Origin: CAVZTA01 sp963778025
Lineage (GTDB): Bacteria > Chloroflexota > Limnocylindria > Limnocylindrales > CSP1-4
Direction of reading: 5' to 3'
Length of the DNA stretch: 64,000 nucleotides
Assembly: GCA_963778025.1 (NCBI GenBank)
Contig: CAVZTA010000006.1
Location: 588,321 to 652,320, forward strand
Each line of letters opens with the position of its first letter. The first letter of the stretch is position 1. A program made the translations under genes and the position numbers. Below, one piece after another: positions 54,571 to 63,662 of this stretch. The notes beneath the pieces were generated by a model, which saw only the letters and a program-made list of their open reading frames with translations, made no database searches and was not told the origin of the DNA.

Positions 54571-56066
54571 AGCGCCTGCCGCGCTCCCTCGACGACGTCC
54601 GCGGCCTGCGGGTGGCGCGCTGGGTCCGGGAGTCGACGAAGGGTCAATACGACCGCTATGGCCCGGCGAGCCAGCGCGAGCAGCAGGACCGCTTCATCGA
54701 GCGTCATGGGCTGGTCGATACCGGTCTGGTCTACCAGGTCGCCCACAGCGGGACCACGGTCTGGCGCTCGCCGACGATGACCGAGATGCTGACCCAGGCA
54801 AAGCTCGGCGGCTTCGATCTGCTCCTGTCCGGCTACTCGGATCGCTGGCAGCGCAACCTGCGGCGGACCCTCGAGCTGCTGGAAGACCACCTCCACCCCA
54901 ACGGGGTCGCCCTCGTCATGTGCGACCGGCGGATCCTTTCCTCCGATCCGCATGACTGGGACGAGCTGGTGTCGGAGTCGGCCGGTGCCGAGAAGTACAG
55001 CCGCCGCCTCAGCGAGCGCATAACCAAGGGCTACGAGCAGAAGTTCGACAAGCAGGCCGACCCGGGTGGTCGCCCGGCGCTCGGATTTCGGCGGTCGGGT
55101 GACCGCCACGTGCTGGAGATCGACCCGGACCGGATGCCCATTGCGGTCGGCCTGTTTGAGCGGTACGCCCTCGGCAACGTCAGCGCGAAGGACCTCGAAG
55201 CAGAGACCGGCCTCGCCGAGACCGGCATCCGGATGATCCTGATGAACCCGCTCTACAACGGCTGGATACGCCGCCATCGGGGCAAGGACGAGACGCGCCG
55301 CCCAGCGCCATGGCGTTCGAACCCGCCCGTGTCCGACGAACTGTGGGCGCGCGTCGAGGAGATCCGGCGCGCCAAGACCAGGGGCGGGGGAGCCAAGAAC
55401 TGGGCCAGGGTCGACCTGCTGGGCGGGCTCCTCGAATGTGTCTGTGGTCGCCGTCTGCGCAATGACGGCACGTTCGCCGACGGCCGCCACCGGAAGCTCC
55501 ACGCCAATCCCTGCGAAGCCTGGGGACGCAAGGCTCGCCTCGGCGACGAAACGTGGGAAGAGCCAGTGCTGGCTCAGATCTCGGGGATCGCTGTGGACGA
55601 CGCCACGATGGCGTCGGTCGTCGCCGCGGTTGGCTCCAACCACCAGCCGGTCGCGATCGACCGGGCGCGGATCGAGCGTCAGATCCGGGACCTGGCGCTG
55701 GAGCACGCTGGCGGCGCACTCGGTGATGATGCGTATCTGGCTCGGATGAAGGTCCTTCGCGACCAGCGCGCCGGACTCAGCGAGCGGGTTTCGGATGGTC
55801 CGTCGGCACAGCGGGCGGTCGAATGGCTGCGGGCGCTTGCCGAGTCAGTTCAGCACGCAGACGCAGCGGAGGAGACGGCAGATCTGCTGCACGCGATCTA
55901 CGAACGGATCACGGTCGCTGGGCCTGAGATCGTGGGCGTCCGGCTGACCGCGTCGGCCTACGCGCACGGATTGGCGCTGGCGCTGCCCGAAAAGGTTGCA
56001 ATGGCGCGCCCGACAGGATTCGAACCTGCGACCTTCGGCTCCGGAGGCCGACGCTCTATCCACTGA
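54567..56066 (+). CDS. Large serine recombinase (site-specific integrase)
   Basis: The N-terminal resolvase domain (VARWVRESTKGQYDRYGPAS, catalytic Ser in RES near residue 22) is followed by the recombinase domain (GRPALGFRRSGDRHVLEIDP, LNPLYNG-like MNPLYNGWIRRHRGK) and a zinc-ribbon/coiled-coil part (ECVCGRRLRND, IDRARIERQIRDLALEHAGG). It would insert and excise the element. The last 20 residues (ARPTGFEPATFGSGGRRSIH) are the antisense of the tRNA-Arg gene, so the coding end coincides with the integration point. The gene is intact. Confidence 0.88.
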   Translation: MKRLPRSLDDVRGLRVARWVRESTKGQYDRYGPASQREQQDRFIERHGLVDTGLVYQVAHSGTTVWRSPTMTEMLTQAKLGGFDLLLSGYSDRWQRNLRRTLELLEDHLHPNGVALVMCDRRILSSDPHDWDELVSESAGAEKYSRRLSERITKGYEQKFDKQADPGGRPALGFRRSGDRHVLEIDPDRMPIAVGLFERYALGNVSAKDLEAETGLAETGIRMILMNPLYNGWIRRHRGKDETRRPAPWRSNPPVSDELWARVEEIRRAKTRGGGAKNWARVDLLGGLLECVCGRRLRNDGTFADGRHRKLHANPCEAWGRKARLGDETWEEPVLAQISGIAVDDATMASVVAAVGSNHQPVAIDRARIERQIRDLALEHAGGALGDDAYLARMKVLRDQRAGLSERVSDGPSAQRAVEWLRALAESVQHADAAEETADLLHAIYERITVAGPEIVGVRLTASAYAHGLALALPEKVAMARPTGFEPATFGSGGRRSIH

Positions 56067-56077
56067 GCTACAGGCGC
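56002..56077 (-). tRNA. tRNA-Arg, anticodon CCG
   Basis: The minus strand folds as a complete tRNA. The acceptor is GCGCCTG with CGGGCGC, the D arm contains AGCTCAGTGGATAGAGC, the anticodon stem TCGGC/GCCGA has loop CTCCGGA (anticodon at 56042-56044), the T loop is TTCGAAT, and the CCA is encoded. Its 3' end faces the serine recombinase, whose coding sequence ends inside it, so the tRNA is the integration target. Confidence 0.92.
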
Positions 56078-56227
56078 GAGGCGCCGATCATACCGCCGTA
56101 CGATGCAAGCTCGCGCTCAACGGTCTCCGCGAAGCCGCGGGATTGCGTCTCGCGCAGCGGGCCGATGAGCCGCTGTTCGGCCGATCGTCTACCCATCAGC
56201 GACCCCGATGCGAAGGAGCGATGAGCA

Positions 56228-56833
56228 ATGAAGCTGACGGCATCGATGATGCTGACCGTGGACGGCGTGTACCAGGGCCCCGGCGGCCCCGACGAGGATC
56301 GACGCGGCGGGTTCGACCGCGGGGGGTGGACCGCGGCCTATGGCGATGAGGAGGGCTGGCTCTTCCTCACTTCCTGGTTCGAGCGCGCCGACGCGTTCCT
56401 GCTCGGTCGCAGGACGTGGGAGATCTGGGAACCGTACTGGCCGCTTCACGACGGCGGCGATCCGGTCTCCCACGGCATCAACGTCCTGCCCAAGTACGTG
56501 CCCTCGACCACGCTCAAGGACCCGGCATGGCAGAACACCCGCGTCATCGGCGGCGACGTCGAGGCGGCGGTGCGCGAGCTCAAGGCGAAGCCCGGGCGCG
56601 AGCTCCAGGTCCATGGCAGCGGCGAGCTGCTCCGGTGGCTGCTCGAGCGGGACCTCGTCGACGAGCTCAACCTGCGGATCTATCCCGTCGTGGTGGGCGA
56701 CGGGCTGCGCCTCTTCCCGGAGCACGGGCAGACGCACGGCCTGACGCTGCTCGACTCCAGGACGACGGCGTCCGGAGTCACGTTCCAGACGTATCGACCG
56801 GCCGGCCGGGCGACGTTCGGGACCGCCGGCTGA
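56228..56833 (+). CDS. Dihydrofolate reductase-like (RibD C-terminal) family protein
   Basis: The 201-residue protein has the dihydrofolate reductase/RibD-C fold pattern: MKLTASMMLTVDGVYQGPGG at the start, AFLLGRRTWEIWEPYWP near 58, KYVPSTTLKDPAWQNTRVIGG near 90, LQVHGSGELLRWLLERDLVD near 130 and RIYPVVVGDGLRLF near 155. Many such proteins are NADPH-dependent reductases of unknown substrate. The ribosome binding site is GAAGGAGCG before the ATG. It stands alone beside the tRNA. Confidence 0.88.
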   Translation: MKLTASMMLTVDGVYQGPGGPDEDRRGGFDRGGWTAAYGDEEGWLFLTSWFERADAFLLGRRTWEIWEPYWPLHDGGDPVSHGINVLPKYVPSTTLKDPAWQNTRVIGGDVEAAVRELKAKPGRELQVHGSGELLRWLLERDLVDELNLRIYPVVVGDGLRLFPEHGQTHGLTLLDSRTTASGVTFQTYRPAGRATFGTAG

Positions 56834-56860
56834 ATGACGTCGGACCGCCTCCCGCGGCGG

Positions 56861-57424
56861 CTACATCTCCTGCCAGAGGGCGACGCCCATCCACCCGAAA
56901 CCGGCCGCGAGCAGGATGCCGAACAGCGCTGATGAAACCTGGCCGGCCATCGACGGCAGGAACTCCGCGACGAAGAAGGCGAACGCGAACAGGGCCATCG
57001 CTGCGAGGATCAGGCCAGCTGCCGGACGAGGGAACACGCCCGCCTGGAATGTCACGACGCCGGTGAGCAGGAGGCCGATCGCGAGCGCGATTCCGAGCAC
57101 GAACACGAGGGGATGCTCTCCCGCGGGGGCGTTGAGCGACGGGTGAAGGACCGGCGTCGCGGCCACGACGACAAGGAGGACGAGGCCGATCGACAGGAGG
57201 ACGTGCGCGACGAGGCCGAGCGCCCCAACGGCCTCAGCCTGGAAGGCGTATACGGCCGGGAACGCCAACAGCAGGAGGACGGCGGCGATCAGCAGGAGTG
57301 CTGCGGCATCTGGCCCGAGGGTCTGGCCAATGACGGGCCGGGTCGAGATCCGAACGACTGCGAGCCCGAGCACGATCGCGCCGGCGATGAGCGCCGGACC
57401 CGCCCAATGGATCGCAGCAGTCAC
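56861..57424 (-). CDS. Predicted membrane protein
   Basis: From a GTG at 57424 the 187-residue protein has six membrane segments (AIHWAGPALIAGAIVLGLAV to the final LFGILLAAGFGWMGVALW). A GGGAG site precedes the start. The earlier in-frame residues (MIFTCMILMRFGL) belong to the end of the decayed gene upstream. No family is recognised. Position suggests co-transcription with that gene. Confidence 0.6.
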   Translation of the reverse strand: MTAAIHWAGPALIAGAIVLGLAVVRISTRPVIGQTLGPDAAALLLIAAVLLLLAFPAVYAFQAEAVGALGLVAHVLLSIGLVLLVVVAATPVLHPSLNAPAGEHPLVFVLGIALAIGLLLTGVVTFQAGVFPRPAAGLILAAMALFAFAFFVAEFLPSMAGQVSSALFGILLAAGFGWMGVALWQEM

Positions 57425-57448
57425 AGCGCTCCCTCTCGGCCGACGATA

Positions 57449-57950
57449 TAGCCCGAACCGCATGAGGATCATGCACGTGAAGATCACCAGCTACCCCAGC
57501 AGTTCGACGCTGACGAGACCCTTCACCCTGTTGGTTGCGGCCACGGAGCTCGGGCGTGGCAGTGCCGTCGGGCGCGAGGGGAGCGGTCTCCATTCTTCCT
57601 AACGCGGGCTCGAGCACCCTGAGACCCCACAGATATACGCCGATTGTCAAGATGAGCGCGGTCAGCCACGTCAGGCCGTAGGTAGATCCGAACAGCGCCT
57701 CCACGCTCTTGATCGGCCCGAGCAACATGCCACGGGCGAACCCCAGCACGACAATCGCGGGCACGACCACCTTGAAGATCGTCGGCGTCGCACGGGCGCC
57801 GATGTAGTCGCTCGAGATCTCACGCTGCGTGACGATCGGCAGTCGGTTGATCGCCGGGATCACGATGGCGTCAAGCGCCAATGCGTTGCCGAACCAGAGA
57901 ATCTGAAGAAGTACGTGTGTCCACTGCACAGCCACGACGATCCAGTCCAT
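57449..57950 (-). pseudogene. Membrane protein paralogous to the one at 60053, broken by a frameshift and a stop
   Basis: The frame begins MDWIVVAVQWTHVLLQILWF, with four membrane segments. Near 57545 an extra base shifts the frame from PELRGR to ELVAATNRVKGLVSVELLG. A TAG at 57491-57493 then interrupts the last helix, which would continue LVIFTCMILMRFGL. Its intact-length relative is encoded at 60053 and ends with the same VFTCMILMRFGL. Two independent lesions suggest real decay here. The family is an uncharacterised membrane group. Confidence 0.7.
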
Positions 57951-58049
57951 GGGTACTCACGGTACGGAGGCGGCCGTGAAACTCCATGCCCACGAATTTG
58001 GGACTCAGGCCTTGCGTGCCCCGATCGGCAACTGGACAATTGCACGGTT

Positions 58050-59205
58050 GTGGCTCATGCCGCCCATCGCCTGCCCTTCGCGCAGCTGCTCCATCGCGAC
58101 CTTGAGCTGAGCGCGTACTTCGACCAGGCGGACCGGCTGCTCGATCGGTCCGTGCCGTTCGATGCGTCCTGCTGGCTCAGCCTGGATCCGGACACCCTGT
58201 TGCCGACCAGCCACTACAGCCGAGAGTACGGCCTCGACGAGTTGCTGAAGTTGGCGGGGAACGAGTTCCTCGAGGAGGATTTCAACAAGTTTGCCGTCCT
58301 TGCACGCGCGTCGCGGCCGGTCGGGACCCTGACGCGGCGACCGCCGGCCATACCCGGCGAAGTCCGCGTTACGCGAAATTCCTCGCTCCCATGGGGTTCG
58401 CCGATGGCGACGAGCTCAGGGCCGTGCTCAAGGACGGCGATGCTGCGTGGGGCGCCCTCGTGGTCCATCGCCGCTGCGGCACGTTCAGCGACCGAGAAGC
58501 TGAGTTGGTCGATGAAATCGGACCGCTTGCTCGGCACATGGAATCCGACGGGCGATCCTGCGCTCTGCCCTCCGTCGCGACGACCGTTCAGAGGCTGTCG
58601 CGATCATCCTCCTGGGCTCCGACGACACGATCGAAGGCATCACGCCCGCCGGCCCGCGGTCTGATGGACGAGCTCGTCGACTCGACTGCTAACGGGTCCT
58701 CAACACCGCTGACGCGGTACTGAGCGCTGCGCAGCAGGCGCGTCGGGCGGGGCGTGGCACGACCGACGAAGTGGCCGCGGCGCGGCTTCCGCGGCGGTCG
58801 GGGGGATGGATCCGATTGGAGGCGACACTTCTAGATGACGGAGAGCGTGTCGCGGTCGTCCTGAGTGGTGGGCCCGATGCCTCGTTCGCCGACGCCATGG
58901 CCCGGGCTTATGGCCTGTCGACCCGGGAGCGACAGGTGGCTTCCCTGACGCTGCGCGGCCTCTCGACCCGGGAAATGGCGCAATCGCTCAACGTCTCGGC
59001 GTACACGGTCCAGGACCACCTGAAGTCGATCTTCGAGAAGGTCGGTGTGCAGAGTCGCGGTGAGCTGGCGGCGCAACTGTTTCTCCAGCAATGTGTGCCA
59101 CAGAACCCGAGAACAGCGAACCTTTCGATCGCATCGTTCGGGGTGGGCGGGGACGACAGCCAACAGGCTGCTGGATCCGGATCGAGTCTGCGCGATAGGG
59201 CGTAA
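58050..59205 (+). pseudogene. GAF-type LuxR regulator with four or more frameshifts
   Basis: Joined frames give a regulator of about 380 residues. It has an N-terminal GAF-like ligand domain (LPFAQLLHRDLELSAYFDQA, then GFADGDELRAVLKDGDAAWG and WGALVVHRRCGTFSDREAEL) and a C-terminal LuxR domain (LSTRERQVASLTLRGLSTRE, AYTVQDHLKSIFEKVGVQSR). Frame changes lie near 58330, 58527, 58653 and 58707. The C-terminal DNA-binding part is intact from 58771. It was probably a regulator of a neighbouring gene and is now decayed or badly sequenced. Confidence 0.7.
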
Positions 59206-59341
59206 AACTCGATCCGCTTCGCTCCGGGTCCAACTAGGGTTGACATGACGCTCAGGCTCTGGCTGCCACAGCGCCTAAGAGCGTTCAGCCGGTGTCTCGC
59301 TGGGTCGCACCTGCCCCTTTCTCGGGTTGAAGCCCGGCGCG

Positions 59342-59936
59342 CTACAGCGCCAAAGCCCGCTCCTGGAACCAGGGGAGTGCGAGCTCCAGCGTGAGATCCA
59401 CGGCCTGCCTCGATGACAGGCCACGCGCCCGGAGCGCGAAGAAGGTCGGCGGCCCGATGACAGCCGCCATGACGGACATGGCGACATCGTCTCCGGAGAG
59501 CGGACCGAGCGCGATTCTGCATCAATTCATCGATGTTCGCGTAGTAGCGATCCACGCCGCCCGACCAGGCCTGAATCAGGTCCGGTTCCTGTCGGTAGAG
59601 CTGCCACGCGGGTTCGCTTCTGTCATAGAAGGCAGCCAGCTCGGATGCCAACCGAGTGACGCGTTCGCCAATGCCCGTCGCGTCCTCGAAGATCGCCGGC
59701 GTCGGCGGTTGGAGCTGGGCCACGACCTCATCAAATGCGGCGTTTGCAAGGTCCTGCGGGTCGGAGAAGTGGTTGCGAACGGTGGCCGGAGCCACATCGG
59801 CAGCGCGGGCGATGGCCAGGTTCGATGCCGCCGCGACGCCTCGTTCCCCATAGATCCGCAGGGCCGCAGCCACGATCCGTGCACGCGTCTCGTCCTTGGT
59901 GGCCTCTCGTTTCCCGAGCGTGTATCGGCGAGGCAT
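59342..59936 (-). pseudogene. TetR-family regulator, frameshifted
   Basis: The N-terminal helix-turn-helix is clear (RARIVAAALRIYGERGVAAAS, then NLAIARAADVAPATVRNHFS). The ligand domain continues to about 59510 and then changes frame to GPLSGDDVAMSVMAAVIGPP and TLELALPWFQERALAL, ending at a stop at 59342. It is divergent from the membrane protein gene at 60053 with 116 bases between, and probably represses it. One base change would restore it. Confidence 0.75.
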
Positions 59937-60052
59937 CGGTCTCCGCAGAAATCTATTGACTAGCAGTAGCAGCCAAATGATAATGCCGCCACCGAATGCT
60001 CGCCGCGGCGCCTGATGCACGCCGGGGAGCGCTGGATCGGGGGAGGCGAACC

Positions 60053-60549
60053 GTGGACTGGGTCGTGTTCGGCGTGCAGTGGCTCCATGTGCTGCTGGGA
60101 ATCTTCTGGTTCGGGAACGCGATCGCTGTGGCTGTGATCCTCATCCCGGCCATCTCCGCGCTGCCAATCCCGACACAGCGCCAGGTTGGCTCGCGATACG
60201 CCGACATCGCCGAGCGCACGTTCAAGGTCGTCGCCCCGACGGTCATCGCGCTCGGCATCATCCGCGGCACCGTGCTTGGGCCGATTCGTTCGCTTGACTT
60301 CGACTGGGGACGGCGTATGGGATCACGTGGCTCGTCGCCATGGTCGCTGCGATCGCCACATTGCTGTGGGGACTCTATGTGATCGGCGGGGCGGCTCAAA
60401 TCATGAGCGCGGCACCCCTCGGTCCGGGCGGTGAACCCACTCCCGAACTGGTGCGGGCGACGACGCGGGTCAAGCAGGTTGCCGTGCTCGAGCTTGTCGG
60501 CTTTCTCGTCGTCTTCACGTGCATGATCCTCATGCGCTTCGGCCTGTAG
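60053..60549 (+). CDS. Predicted four-helix membrane protein, one frameshift
   Basis: From a GTG at 60053 (GGGAGG 8 bases before) the protein begins VDWVVFGVQWLHVLLGIFWF. After a one-base change near 60309 it continues GTAYGITWLVAMVAAIATLL to VFTCMILMRFGL. It is a clear paralogue of the decayed gene at 57449, with the same four-helix plan. Function is unknown. Confidence 0.65.
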
Positions 60550-60551
60550 CG

Positions 60552-61148
60552 ATGGAGCGAGATCGGTCCATCGGCCTGCAGGCGATCACGCTCGGCGCCG
60601 TCGACATCGCCGGCGTGACCGAGCCTCGGATTGCTGTTCCTCGTCGGGCCACCGTTCGGGACGCTCAACGACCTTTGCAACGCGGCCGTCGGCGTGCTGA
60701 GTGCGAGGCTCGCGTGGGGCTGTCGCGCCGGGTGCGGAGGCGCCGAGCGACGCCCGAAATCCTCGCCTTCGGAGGTGCCGCGATCGCCGCGGTTGGATCC
60801 GCCCTTGTCGTGACGGACACGACGGGGTTCTTCCTCGCCGGGCTCGTTTCGAACGTGGGGTTCGCGCTCGTCGGGCTCTGGTTGATCGGCGTCAATCGCG
60901 GGCTGGCAAGTGACGAAACGCTGCCGCGCCAGCTGGCCACCCTCGGCCTGGCGGCGGGCGTCGTGATGGCGCTCGGGCTCGCGAGCATCCCGGGCATCAT
61001 CCTGGGCATCGACGACATGGCGTGGGCGCCCGGCTGGATTTGGATCGGATCGGTGGGTTGGATCGGCTCCTTCGTCCTCTATCCGATCTGGGCGCTCTGG
61101 TTCGGTCGCTCACTCATGCGCCGGACCGCGCAACCGACGGTGGTCTGA
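60552..61148 (+). CDS. Predicted membrane protein with frameshifted N-terminal part
   Basis: The C-terminal 140 residues are intact and hold four membrane segments (ILAFGGAAIAAVGSALVVTD to WIGSFVLYPIWALWFGRSLM). The first part is split between frames: MERDRSIGLQ at the ATG, then LFLVGPPFGTLNDLCNAAVG in another frame near 60640-60690. Two one-base changes would give about 200 residues. It starts just after the previous gene, so both may form an operon. Function is unknown. Confidence 0.55.
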   Translation: MERDRSIGLQAITLGAVDIAGVTEPRIAVPRRATVRDAQRPLQRGRRRAECEARVGLSRRVRRRRATPEILAFGGAAIAAVGSALVVTDTTGFFLAGLVSNVGFALVGLWLIGVNRGLASDETLPRQLATLGLAAGVVMALGLASIPGIILGIDDMAWAPGWIWIGSVGWIGSFVLYPIWALWFGRSLMRRTAQPTVV

Positions 61149-61168
61149 GGATCGGGAGGGCAGCGCTC

Positions 61169-61578
61169 GTGGACGGTCGAAGGCTCGGCACGCGAATTGC
61201 GGCGGTTTCCTATGTGTCCGACGCCGGGTTCGGCATCGCGATGCCGATCGCCCTCGCGCATCTTGCCCGGACTGGCCAAGCTGCCGATGACGCCGTGGGG
61301 GTTTCGGGCGTTAGTGGTCCATTCGAACGGCTCGGCAGAGATCGCTTCGTCGTGCTGGGGATGGGTTTGTCACGCTCTGCGCGCTCGATGTCGTGGCCGG
61401 CGTCTGGCTCTGGCGGGGCGACCGCCGAGGCGCGCAGCTCGGCCTCGCGATGACCCCTCCGGCTCTGGCCCTGGCGGGTGGATTTGCGCTTCCGCTCCTG
61501 CTCGTCCCCGTGCCGATTTCAGCCGGCCTCGTGATCCTCGGACGGCGGGCCTCGACGCAGCGTCCGACATCCGCCTAG
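61169..61578 (+). pseudogene. Broken membrane protein gene
   Basis: A GTG at 61169 with GGGAGGG 8 bases upstream begins VDGRRLGTRIAAVSYVSDAG. Later pieces (PFERLGRDRFVVLG, then VAGVWLWRGDRRGAQLGLAM and FALPLLLVPVPISAGLVILG) are in two other frames. Joined, they make a four-helix membrane protein of about 135 residues. At least two base changes are needed, near 61275 and 61365. The family is not recognised. Confidence 0.5.
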
Positions 61579-61581
61579 CCG

Positions 61582-61609
61582 CATCAGCTGCTGTTGATGA
61601 TGCTAGCAT
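61582..61609. promoter_or_regulatory. Palindromes before the toxin-antitoxin operon, candidate self-regulation site
   Basis: CATCA-N8-TGATG (61582-61599) is followed directly by the perfect 10-base palindrome ATGCTAGCAT (61600-61609), 6 bases before the antitoxin ATG. Ribbon-helix-helix antitoxins bind short palindromes of this kind and repress their own operon. The position would also overlap a promoter -10 region. Confidence 0.55.
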
Positions 61610-61615
61610 GAAGAG

Positions 61616-61826
61616 ATGGCATCTACCCGCACCAGCTTTACCATGGACCGGGCTCTTGCGGTGCAGGCGCGTCGCCTCAAGGTCAATGTTTCTGCGGCGG
61701 CCCGCGATGGCGTTGAGGCGGCGGTGCGATCGGCGATGGCGCGGGCCGACCGAGAAGCCTACCGCCGTCAACCAGAGCGACCCGATGAGTTCTGGTTCGA
61801 AGTCGAGGGCCTGGACCGAAGAATGA
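61616..61826 (+). CDS. CcdA/ribbon-helix-helix-type antitoxin
   Basis: The protein starts MASTRTSFTMDRALAVQARR and contains LKVNVSAAARDGVEAAVRSA, the ribbon and two helices of a DNA-binding antitoxin. The tail DEFWFEVE is typical of the part that binds the toxin. With one G removed from the GGG at 61807-61809 the frame would read EAWTEE and stop at TGA in an ATGA overlap with the toxin start. As written, the frame runs into the toxin and would give a fused 145-residue product. Confidence 0.75.
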
Positions 61827-62133
61827 CGCGCGGCGAGATCTGGTACGCGGAGGTTGGGCGCAAACGACGACCGGTCCTGGTGCTGACGCGGCCCGAGGTG
61901 ATCGACGTGCGCGCTCTCGTCACCGTCGCTGAGGTCACGACGTCGATCCGCGGGATTGGCGCGGAGGTCGACTTCGACCACTCGCAGGCCGGGCTCGATC
62001 GGCCATCAGTCATCAACTGCGATGGTTTCACACCATCCCGAAAACGTCGCTGACAACGTACGCCGGCTCCGTGAGCGAAGGGACGCTGGAGCTGCTGGTC
62101 TGCACCGCCGTCAGCTACGCGCTGGGCTGCTGA
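61823..62133 (+). CDS. MazF/PemK-family endoribonuclease toxin, one frameshift
   Basis: The toxin starts MTRGEIWYAEVGRKRRPVLV, with the conserved RGEIW start and an Arg-Pro-Val-Leu strand. It continues SVINCDG and then, after removal of one T near 62026, LHTIPKTSLTTYAGSV and VCTAVSYALGC to the stop at 62133. Length (about 102 residues) and the INCDG-HTIPK motif fit active MazF enzymes, which cut messenger RNA. Without the change the product is short by 26 native residues and likely inactive. Confidence 0.78.
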
Positions 62134-62335
62134 TTTGTCCGCCTGTCACGGGCAGGCCTTCGGGCACTAGGGCAATGTGGGTCGCAATCCGGTTTACAGC
62201 CAACCTAGCTTCGGTGCACGCCGCCGAAACGGGCTGCAATGCTTCTGAGAGGTCGGTGCAACCCTCGCCAGCGGCGGACGCCCACGCGGCTGTGGCTCGG
62301 GATGCCGGAGACTGATCGGGTTAGGAGGTGGCCGC

Positions 62336-62808
62336 ATGACCACCATGACCCCCACGATGACCCCCACGACGATCACGGACCAGGAGGTACTCGGCCTCGA
62401 GCACCAGTACTGGACGCGCTGAAGGAGCGATGACAGGACCGTCGGTCGCCTGACGGCCGAGGACTCCACGGTCGCCGGCGCCACCGGCGTCTCCGGGTTC
62501 GGCCCGCGCGAGATCTCGAAGTTCTTCGAGAACACGACGTACCGGATCAAGGACTACCGCATCGACCCGCAGACGACGCGGATCAACCGCATCTGCGACG
62601 ACGCGGTCTCGATCGCGTACGGCGTGCACGAGGACCTCGAGGTCGATGGCAAGCCCGTCAGGTCGACGCCGTCGACACGTCCGTGTGGAAGCGGACCGAG
62701 AACGGCTGGACCTGCGTCCTGCACACGGAGTCGATCAAGGGCGATCGGTACGGTCGCGATCGGATGGCGGGCAATCGGCCGCTTACCGGCGCGGTCGACG
62801 ATCGCTGA
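62336..62808 (+). pseudogene. SnoaL/DUF4440-like protein with indels
   Basis: A good GGAGGT site precedes the ATG at 62336 (MTTMTPTMTPTTITDQEVLG). Near 62420 two missing bases create a stop in what should read YWTALKERDDRTVGRLTAED. The frame then continues GPREISKFFENTTYRIKDYR to KPV near 62660, where another shift leads to VDTSVWKRTENGWTCVLHTE. Joined, this is an NTF2-fold protein of about 155 residues. The 202 bases before it hold no gene. Confidence 0.6.
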
Positions 62809-62911
62809 TCCACATGCGGCGAGCTTCCCTTCGGGGTGGCTCGTCGCTTCTTACTGTGACGCGTAGGCGGACTCGCCGGCGAAGGGCGGGTTCGGATCGC
62901 CTTCGAGGTCT

Positions 62912-63559
62912 TCAGCCCGGCGCGGCGCGACGCATCCAGCGACGTCCCAACTCGAGGTCCGTCGGTGCCGCCCCGGCGAGCCGTCCGGTGCTGCTCCTGA
63001 GCCCGTCCAGGCAGAGCGACAGGTAGCGCTGCCGAAGTTCCGCCGTCCGCTCCTCGTCACCGAACACACCGGGGCGGATCGCGGCGACCATCTCGAGGAC
63101 GAGGGTCAGGTCCTCCGGCACGACGTCTTCGCGCAGGTCGCCGCGTGCCTTCGCACGAGGCAACGGCTTGTCCGTCCAGCTCACCTGAGCGTTGGGCGTC
63201 GGCAAACATGTCCGGTGTCGGCGTGAATGTCCCTGCCAGTGCGACCGTGAGCGAGTGGACGTCGGCCTTCACGATCCGACGGAGGAAGCCCGCGAACGCC
63301 TCCCAAGGATCGCCCTCGTCCGCGAGCGCCGCCTCGGCTTCCTCGACGTACAGGCGCAGGCCGTCCCGGCACAGCTGCCGCAGCAGGTCCTCCTTGCCCG
63401 AATACCGCCGGTAAGCGCGCTGATGCCGACCCCAGCTCGGCTCGCGACCGCAGAGATGGGGGCGTCGGCATCGGCGACAAAGACTTCCCTGGCGGCCGAA
63501 ACGATCCGGTCATCGTTCCTGGCCGCCTGGCTGCGACGGCCGCTCAGGCGCTGCCCCAT
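62912..63559 (-). pseudogene. TetR-family regulator with several frameshifts
   Basis: The N-terminal helix-turn-helix reads RIVSAAREVFVADADAPISA and VASRAGVGISAL in one frame from the ATG at 63559. The ligand domain pieces follow in other frames: KADVHSLTVALAGTFTPTPD, then LPRAKARGDLREDVVPEDLT and ELRQRYLSLCLDGLRSS to the stop at 62912. Shifts lie near 63410, 63285 and 63190. It is divergent from the epoxide hydrolase, with a strong palindrome between them, and was probably its repressor. Confidence 0.7.
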
Positions 63560-63576
63560 TCCATCAGATTACCACT

Positions 63577-63624
63577 GGAACAAATCATTCCGTTCCGATA
63601 TGATGGAACGGAACAGTTCGTTCC
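63577..63624. promoter_or_regulatory. Overlapping palindromes between the TetR and epoxide hydrolase genes, candidate TetR operator
   Basis: TTCCGTTCC (63588-63596) and its exact complement GGAACGGAA (63605-63613) enclose an 8-base AT-rich spacer, GATATGAT. A second, partly overlapping palindrome, GGAACGGAACAGTTCGTTCC (63605-63624), shares the same half-site, and another GGAAC lies at 63577. The repeated GGAACG half-site is typical of a TetR dimer-of-dimers operator. Confidence 0.75.
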
Positions 63625-63662
63625 GGTTGTAACCGGCAAGCGAGCAGAAGGAGCGACGAGCG

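Noticed and set aside
56005..56066. Native C-terminus of the serine recombinase
   Set aside because: The residues are exactly the translated antisense of the tRNA-Arg gene, so they reflect the integration site and not a conserved domain.
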